A stretch of DNA of 64,000 nucleotides from Paraburkholderia caffeinitolerans (GTDB lineage: Bacteria > Pseudomonadota > Gammaproteobacteria > Burkholderiales > Burkholderiaceae): NCBI RefSeq assembly GCF_902859945.1, contig NZ_CADIKL010000006.1, positions 1 through 64,000 of the forward strand. Reading direction: 5' to 3'. Shown here one piece after another: positions 59,895-64,000 of the stretch. Positions within the stretch are counted from its first letter, which is position 1. Each line of letters opens with the position of its first letter. A program made the position numbers and the translations under genes. The notes beneath the pieces are model-generated. The model had not been told where the DNA came from. It searched no databases and saw nothing but the letters and a program-made list of their open reading frames with translations.

Positions 59895-60782
59895 TCAAAC
59901 CGCGCCAAGGCTCGACGCGAGCAACTGCAGCGTTGCTGCCGAACGCGGCTCGCGCACGCGCGAATGCAGCGTCACCCGCGAGACCGGCAACGATGGCAGC
60001 GCGTGCTTCGCGCCAACGTCGACGAGCGCTCGCGGCGCCACGCGCCGTGCGAGCGCCGATACGGCAAGCCCTGCCTCCAGCGCCGCACCGACCGCGGCCA
60101 CGCCACCGCCCACGAACACCTCCTGCCAGGCGATGCCCGCCGCGTCGAGCGCGCTGATCGCCGCCGCGCGCACCGCGCACGGCCCCGCGAGCAGGGCGAG
60201 CGGCAGCGGCGTGCCCGGCTCCCAGCGCCATTCGGGCGCGGCGAGCCAGACCAGCGGCTCGTCGAAAAGCGGACGTGCATTGGCGCGCGATGCCTCGCCG
60301 GTTTCATAGCCCGCTTCATAGCCTGCTTCATAGCCCAACTCCTCGCGCACGATCACCGCGTCGAGCCGGCGCTCGTCGAACTGCTTGAGCAACTGCGCCG
60401 AAAGCCCGAGATGCAGCGCGATCACGAGCCCCGGGTCGTGATCGCGCAGGAGTGCGAGCTGGCGGGCGAGCTGCGCGTCGGCCACATGCTCGCTCAACCC
60501 CAGCGACAGCCGCCGCGAGTCGCTGGCGAGCGTGCCGAGCGCGCGCTCATGGGCGCCGAGCAACTCGCGCGCCGCGCCGAGAAACGCGCGCCCGTCCGGT
60601 GAAAGCCGCACGACGCGCGGCGTGCGTTCGAGCAATTGCCGGCCGAGATGGGCTTCGAGCCGCTTGAGCTTGAGGCTCACGGCGGATTGGGTGGTGTCAA
60701 GCGCATCGGCGGCGCGCGTGAAGCTGTGCAGTTCGGCGACCAGGACGAACGCGCGCACAGCATCGAGATCGAGCGGTTTCAT
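59895..60782 (-). CDS. LysR family transcriptional regulator
   Basis: 294 residues. The N-terminal winged helix is MKPLDLDAVRAFVLVAELHSF with TRAADALDTTQSAVSLKLKRLEAHLG; the effector domain follows. A 12-base triplicated repeat in the gene inserts GYEAGYEAGYETG near residue 150, an unusual feature. Divergent from the tautomerase gene, with a palindrome-bearing intergenic region, so it likely controls itself and that gene. Inducer unknown. Confidence 0.92.
   Translation of the reverse strand: MKPLDLDAVRAFVLVAELHSFTRAADALDTTQSAVSLKLKRLEAHLGRQLLERTPRVVRLSPDGRAFLGAARELLGAHERALGTLASDSRRLSLGLSEHVADAQLARQLALLRDHDPGLVIALHLGLSAQLLKQFDERRLDAVIVREELGYEAGYEAGYETGEASRANARPLFDEPLVWLAAPEWRWEPGTPLPLALLAGPCAVRAAAISALDAAGIAWQEVFVGGGVAAVGAALEAGLAVSALARRVAPRALVDVGAKHALPSLPVSRVTLHSRVREPRSAATLQLLASSLGAV
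60301..60336 (-). repeat. Three 12-bp tandem repeats inside the LysR gene
   Basis: Units at 60301-60312, 60313-60324 and 60325-60336 (GCTTCATAGCCC type, one or two mismatches) encode Gly-Tyr-Glu-Ala/Thr three times in the effector-binding domain. Confidence 0.85.
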
Positions 60783-60830
60783 TTCAAATGAAAATGAATG
60801 AAATATTCAGTGATATCTTTTTATTATGAT
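60777..60830. promoter_or_regulatory. AT-rich divergent control region of LysR and tautomerase genes
   Basis: A perfect 17-base palindrome TTTCATTT-C-AAATGAAA (60777-60793) covers the LysR start codon; a second, TGAAT-N5-ATTCA, lies at 60795-60809. TATTAT at 60822-60827 can serve as -10 for the tautomerase gene. These fit LysR-type operators by position; binding is inference. Confidence 0.5.
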
Positions 60831-60900
60831 AGAGCGAGCCTAAGCTGTTGTCATGGCCAATCGATCACGGGCCATCTCACTCACGCTGAAGGAGCTCGAC

Positions 60901-61284
60901 ATGCCATTCACCCGTATTGCCGTACGCGCGGGCAAGCCCGCCACCTACCGCAAGGCGCTTATGCAGGGCGTACACCTCGCGCTCATGGGAGTGTTCAAGG
61001 CGCCGGAGGACGACCAGTTCATGATCGTCACCGAACACGATGCCGACAATTTCGTTTTTGGGCGGCACTACCTCGGCATCGAGCGCAGCGACGACCTCGT
61101 GATGATTCAGATCGCCGTGAGCAATACGCGCGGGCAGGATCAGAAGAAGGCGCTATTCGCGCAGATCGCCGAAAACCTCGCGCGCGACCCGGGCGTGCGG
61201 CGCGAGGATGTGTTCGTCAATCTCGTGGATGTCGCGCGCGAGAACTGGTCGTTCGGCAATGGAATCGCTCAGTACGCGACGTGA
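60901..61284 (+). CDS. Tautomerase family protein
   Basis: 127 residues from the ATG at 60901, giving MPFTRIAVRAGKP with Pro2 positioned to become the N-terminal catalytic proline after Met removal. The sequence (YRKALMQGVHLALMGVFKAP, FVNLVDVARENWSFGNG near the end) matches the longer tautomerase_2 group related to 4-oxalocrotonate tautomerase and malonate-semialdehyde decarboxylase. Substrate unknown. Probably regulated by the divergent LysR protein. An in-frame ATG at 60853 would hide the proline and is rejected. Confidence 0.88.
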   Translation: MPFTRIAVRAGKPATYRKALMQGVHLALMGVFKAPEDDQFMIVTEHDADNFVFGRHYLGIERSDDLVMIQIAVSNTRGQDQKKALFAQIAENLARDPGVRREDVFVNLVDVARENWSFGNGIAQYAT

Positions 61285-61290
61285 ACCCGC

Positions 61291-62418
61291 TCAAAGCGCG
61301 CGGCTCACCAGCAGCGGGTCGATCGCACCGATCGCGGCCGAATCGCGGCGCGCATAAGGCAGCTTGTGCAGAACGTAGCGCATGGCGTTCAGCCGTGCGC
61401 GCTTCTTGCAATCGGAGCGCACCACGGTCCACGGTGCGTCGGCGGTGTCGGTCTGGGAGAACATCGCCTCTTTGGCCTGCGTGTATTCGTCCCATTTGTC
61501 GAGCGAGGCGAGATCGACGGGGCTGAGCTTCCACTGTTTGAGCGGATGCGCGCTGCGCTCCTTGAAGCGCCGGCGCTGCTCGGCGCAACTCACCGAGAAC
61601 CAGAATTTGACGAGGTGAATGCCGCTGCGGATCAACTGGCGCTCGAACTCCGGCGCCTGCTGCATGAACTCCGCATACTCTTCGGGCGAGCAAAAGTCCA
61701 TGACGCGCTCGACGCCCGCGCGGTTGTACCAGGAGCGATCGAACAGCACGATCTCGCCCGCCGAAGGCAGGTGTTGCACATAACGCTGGAAATACCACTG
61801 GCCGCGCTCGACCTCGGTGGGTTTTTCCAGCGCCACCACGCGCGCGCCGCGCGGGTTCAGGTGCTCCATGAAACGCTTGATCGTGCCGCCCTTGCCAGCG
61901 GCGTCGCGCCCCTCGAAGACGATGACCACGCGCTGCCCGGTCTCGCGCACCCACGCCTGAAGCTTCAGCAACTCGACCTGCAACCGGTATTTCTGCCGCT
62001 CGTAGGCCCGCCGCGACATCAGGTTGCGGTACGGATACTCGCCGTCGCGCCAGCCCTCCGCAAGCTCTTCGTCGGGATGGCGCGGGCGCGTCTTGCGCCA
62101 CTCCGACGGGTTGCCTTCGAGGATGAGGCTGCGCAATTGCGCGGCTTCATCGGGTGACAGGCCTTTCATGAGCGCGGCGACCGAATCGAACAGCGAAGCG
62201 TGTGATTGGCCCTGCGCCGCGCCGTTGGCGGCGACGAGGTCATGCATCGCGCCGGCGATGACCTCGGTAGCGGCTTCGACAGCGTCGTTGACGGCGTGCA
62301 ACTCGGCGCTGCGTGCCGTGAGTTCGGCCGAGTATGCGGCCGCGTTGTGTTCGCGTGGTTGGTTTGGCGTGTCGGGCGAGGGATTCTGGGAGGCAGGGGG
62401 AGTGACCATCTTGGGCAT
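61291..62418 (-). CDS. ppk2: Polyphosphate kinase 2
   Basis: 375 residues. The PPK2 core starts near residue 120: NLMSRRAYERQKYRLQVELL, a Walker A VIVFEGRDAAGKGGTI near 167-180, a Walker B VLFDRSWYNRAGVERVM and the lid PLKQWKLSPVDLASLDKWD. PPK2 uses polyphosphate to phosphorylate nucleotides, GDP or ADP depending on the subgroup. The first 110 residues are a variable helical extension. It lies close to a CHAD-domain gene, which fits a polyphosphate theme. Start taken as the ATG at 62418; Met4 is an alternative. Confidence 0.94.
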   Translation of the reverse strand: MPKMVTPPASQNPSPDTPNQPREHNAAAYSAELTARSAELHAVNDAVEAATEVIAGAMHDLVAANGAAQGQSHASLFDSVAALMKGLSPDEAAQLRSLILEGNPSEWRKTRPRHPDEELAEGWRDGEYPYRNLMSRRAYERQKYRLQVELLKLQAWVRETGQRVVIVFEGRDAAGKGGTIKRFMEHLNPRGARVVALEKPTEVERGQWYFQRYVQHLPSAGEIVLFDRSWYNRAGVERVMDFCSPEEYAEFMQQAPEFERQLIRSGIHLVKFWFSVSCAEQRRRFKERSAHPLKQWKLSPVDLASLDKWDEYTQAKEAMFSQTDTADAPWTVVRSDCKKRARLNAMRYVLHKLPYARRDSAAIGAIDPLLVSRAL

Positions 62419-62543
62419 GGGAGTGGTTTTCGCTACTTGTTGCTACGGCGGTTGCGCCGTAGCTGAGGGGGCCACGGCGCCGCATCGCGCATCGCGCGCC
62501 ATGCGGCTGTTCCGGTGCTGGCGCCTGAGGTTGACGCCGATCT

Positions 62544-62762
62544 TTAGACGCTTTCGGCCTTGCGCAGGATCTGGTAGAGCGAATCCTTGAGCTGCAACTT
62601 CTCTTTCTTGAGTTGCTCGATGGCCATGCCGTTAGCGGGGACGATGCCCGCTTCCATGTTCTTGATCTGCTGATCCAGTTCGTTGTGGCGATGGAAAAGC
62701 CGTGCGAAATGATCGTCGTCCGTTTTGAGGCGGGAGATCAGGTCTCTGAATTCTGGGAACAC
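62544..62762 (-). CDS. YdcH/DUF465 family small coiled-coil protein
   Basis: 72 residues: MFPEFRDLISRLKTDDDHFARLF, HNELDQQIKNMEAG and EQLKKEKLQLKDSLYQIL form the two-helix coiled coil of DUF465. The family is widespread in proteobacteria and has no agreed function. An AAGGAGTG ribosome site precedes the ATG. It reads in the same direction as ppk2, 125 bases upstream of it. Confidence 0.92.
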   Translation of the reverse strand: MFPEFRDLISRLKTDDDHFARLFHRHNELDQQIKNMEAGIVPANGMAIEQLKKEKLQLKDSLYQILRKAESV

Positions 62763-62870
62763 TCAACACTCCTTACAGAAATACGACACACCGGGTCGAT
62801 GTGTAAGTATTCATTTTTCCACTTCCGCCTGGCTGCGGTTTTGATCGTGGTCATTCGGATCAAGGGGGGC

Positions 62871-62904
62871 GGGTTGGCCCATATGGGTTAGGGTTGGCCC
62901 ATAT
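62871..62904. repeat. 14-bp direct repeat upstream of the CHAD gene
   Basis: GGGTTGGCCCATAT occurs at 62871-62884 and 62891-62904, a 20-base period, so both copies lie on the same face of the helix two turns apart. It sits in the 293-base divergent gap (62763-63055) between the DUF465 and CHAD genes. May be a pair of protein binding sites. Confidence 0.7.
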
Positions 62905-63055
62905 CGGGCTGCTCCCGAGAGCGCCGGTGCGATCGCGCGTGTACTATCGAGTGCGGTAATCCCATTATTGCCAGCGTCGTTATCAGATTGATCTCACCCC
63001 ATCTCTTTGCCGTTTTCACCGCTTTCTGCCGCCCCACCGACTCTTCGGAGCGTTC

Positions 63056-64000
63056 ATGAACCGCGTACTGGAAATCGTGCTGGATGTCGTGAGCGTCACG
63101 CCGCAAGCCTCGACCGAGGCCGTTGTCCCGCCCGGGCAGATTCCATCCGATGTCGTGGCGGCCATGCGTGCCGCTTTGCCGCAGTGCGTGTCTCAAACCG
63201 AGGCGGGCGAACCGGTCGCGACCGTCATGTTCGACCGGGCCGGCGGGCTGGCACGGGCGGGCTGGCGGATCGGCGTCGAGACGCGCGGTGCCACGCATTG
63301 CGTCGTCGTTTCCAGCCGGCGCGCATGGGCGCCGGGCATCGTCGTTGTCGAACCGATTTTCACCGCGAGTCTCGAAGCCAACGGTCTCGATACCGCGCTG
63401 TTCGATGCCGCGCCCGAGGTGTTTCGCGAGATGCTTGCGGCGGCCGGGCCGCTCGAACCGTCGGCGTCGCTGTCGGCGGTGCGCAACCGCTGGCAGTGGC
63501 CGCGCGATGGCGTCGATGTGGGAATCGTGCTCGATGCCGGTGTAGGCGCGCCGCAGGACGCGGGCGCATGCCTGCACGAACTGCGTGTGAATGTGCCGTG
63601 GGCCGAAGACGAAGACCCCGCGCCGCTCGTCGACGCGCTGTTCGCCTGCGCGTTCGAACTGGCCGGGGCGCTACCCGCGTTTGTGCGCTTGATCGATGCG
63701 CTCGAGCGCGCGGCGGCCGGCAGCGTGGTCGGCGACGCTTGCGCGGTGCGCGCGGAGCCGGTCGATCTGGGCGGCGCGTGCACCGCCGAGGCGGCGCTGC
63801 TGGCGATCGGCGCGAACATTAGCGCGCACTGGTTCGGCAACAACTGGGGCGTGCGCGATTCGACAGTCAGGGCAAACGCAGTGAGCACCGAATTCATTCA
63901 CCAGATGCGGGTGGCGCAGCGGCGCTTGCGCACCGCGATGCGAATCTTTTCGCATTGGCAGGATGAGACGTGGTGTGAGCGCATCAAGCCCGAGCTCGAT
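63056..64000 (+). CDS. CYTH-CHAD domain protein, N-terminal part
   Basis: An open frame from the ATG at 63056 (MNRVLEIVLDVVSV), preceded by TCGGAG, runs without a stop to the window edge, so only 315 residues are seen. Residues from about 278 (TEFIHQMRVAQRRLRTAMRIF) are the start of a CHAD domain, a helical, histidine-rich polyphosphate-binding fold. The region before it looks like a degenerate CYTH domain: RNRWQWPRDGVDVGIVLD and CLHELRVNVPWAEDEDPAPLV echo its strands, but the ExExK start motif is worn (LEIVLD). Proximity to ppk2 supports a polyphosphate link. Confidence 0.8.
   Translation, partial: MNRVLEIVLDVVSVTPQASTEAVVPPGQIPSDVVAAMRAALPQCVSQTEAGEPVATVMFDRAGGLARAGWRIGVETRGATHCVVVSSRRAWAPGIVVVEPIFTASLEANGLDTALFDAAPEVFREMLAAAGPLEPSASLSAVRNRWQWPRDGVDVGIVLDAGVGAPQDAGACLHELRVNVPWAEDEDPAPLVDALFACAFELAGALPAFVRLIDALERAAAGSVVGDACAVRAEPVDLGGACTAEAALLAIGANISAHWFGNNWGVRDSTVRANAVSTEFIHQMRVAQRRLRTAMRIFSHWQDETWCERIKPELD

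Noticed and set aside
62888..63577. 229-residue minus-strand frame
   Set aside because: Antisense to the CHAD-domain gene, which has a ribosome site and a recognisable domain.

Overview
The window is GC-rich (a coding line at 37021-37080 has 44 G+C of 60 bases) and reads as a Burkholderiaceae replicon, most likely Paraburkholderia, Caballeronia or Burkholderia. The evidence is gene order: sdhE-gltA, then leuC-entericidin-leuD-leuB-asd-fimV-truA-trpF-trpB-DNA methyltransferase-trpA-accD-folC-SPOR-cvpA-purF-metZ. This run is, from general knowledge, typical of the second chromosome of that group. Species assignment is inference.

Layout. 1-9262: end of sdhE, citrate synthase, a VOC protein, an alpha/beta hydrolase, a His/Gly-rich lipoprotein, a histidine kinase/response regulator pair, and a minus-strand set (TerB-like, zinc-ribbon, TerC-like, MipA/OmpV). 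9263-28509: the long plus-strand biosynthetic block for leucine, the aspartate family, tryptophan, fatty acid initiation, folate, purines and methionine. 28559-33412: MOSC protein, AraC regulator, FKBP isomerase, a degenerate histidine-kinase-like protein and a CNNM/CorC-type membrane protein. 33508-35157: an AT-richer minus-strand island with a PAAR spike protein, an M35-type zinc metallopeptidase and a secreted putative immunity protein, read as an orphan type VI secretion effector-immunity module. 35431-54107: seven tightly packed minus-strand genes (glgE, treS-maltokinase, glgB, glgX, treZ, malQ, treY) forming a complete maltose-1-phosphate glucan and trehalose pathway. 54590-58372: the three subunits of a periplasmic FAD sugar dehydrogenase. 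58467-64000: metallophosphoesterase, a basic secreted protein, a LysR/tautomerase divergent pair, polyphosphate kinase 2, a DUF465 protein and the start of a CHAD-domain protein running off the end.

The most interesting new signal is a 41-codon open frame at 13230-13355, directly upstream of asd. More than half of its residues are Thr, Ile or Lys, it ends in a dense Thr/Ile/Lys run, and it is followed by competing RNA hairpins. It looks like a leader peptide for attenuation of aspartate-semialdehyde dehydrogenase by end products of its own pathway. The second is the type VI effector island. No tRNA, rRNA, CRISPR array, insertion sequence or integrase was recognised.
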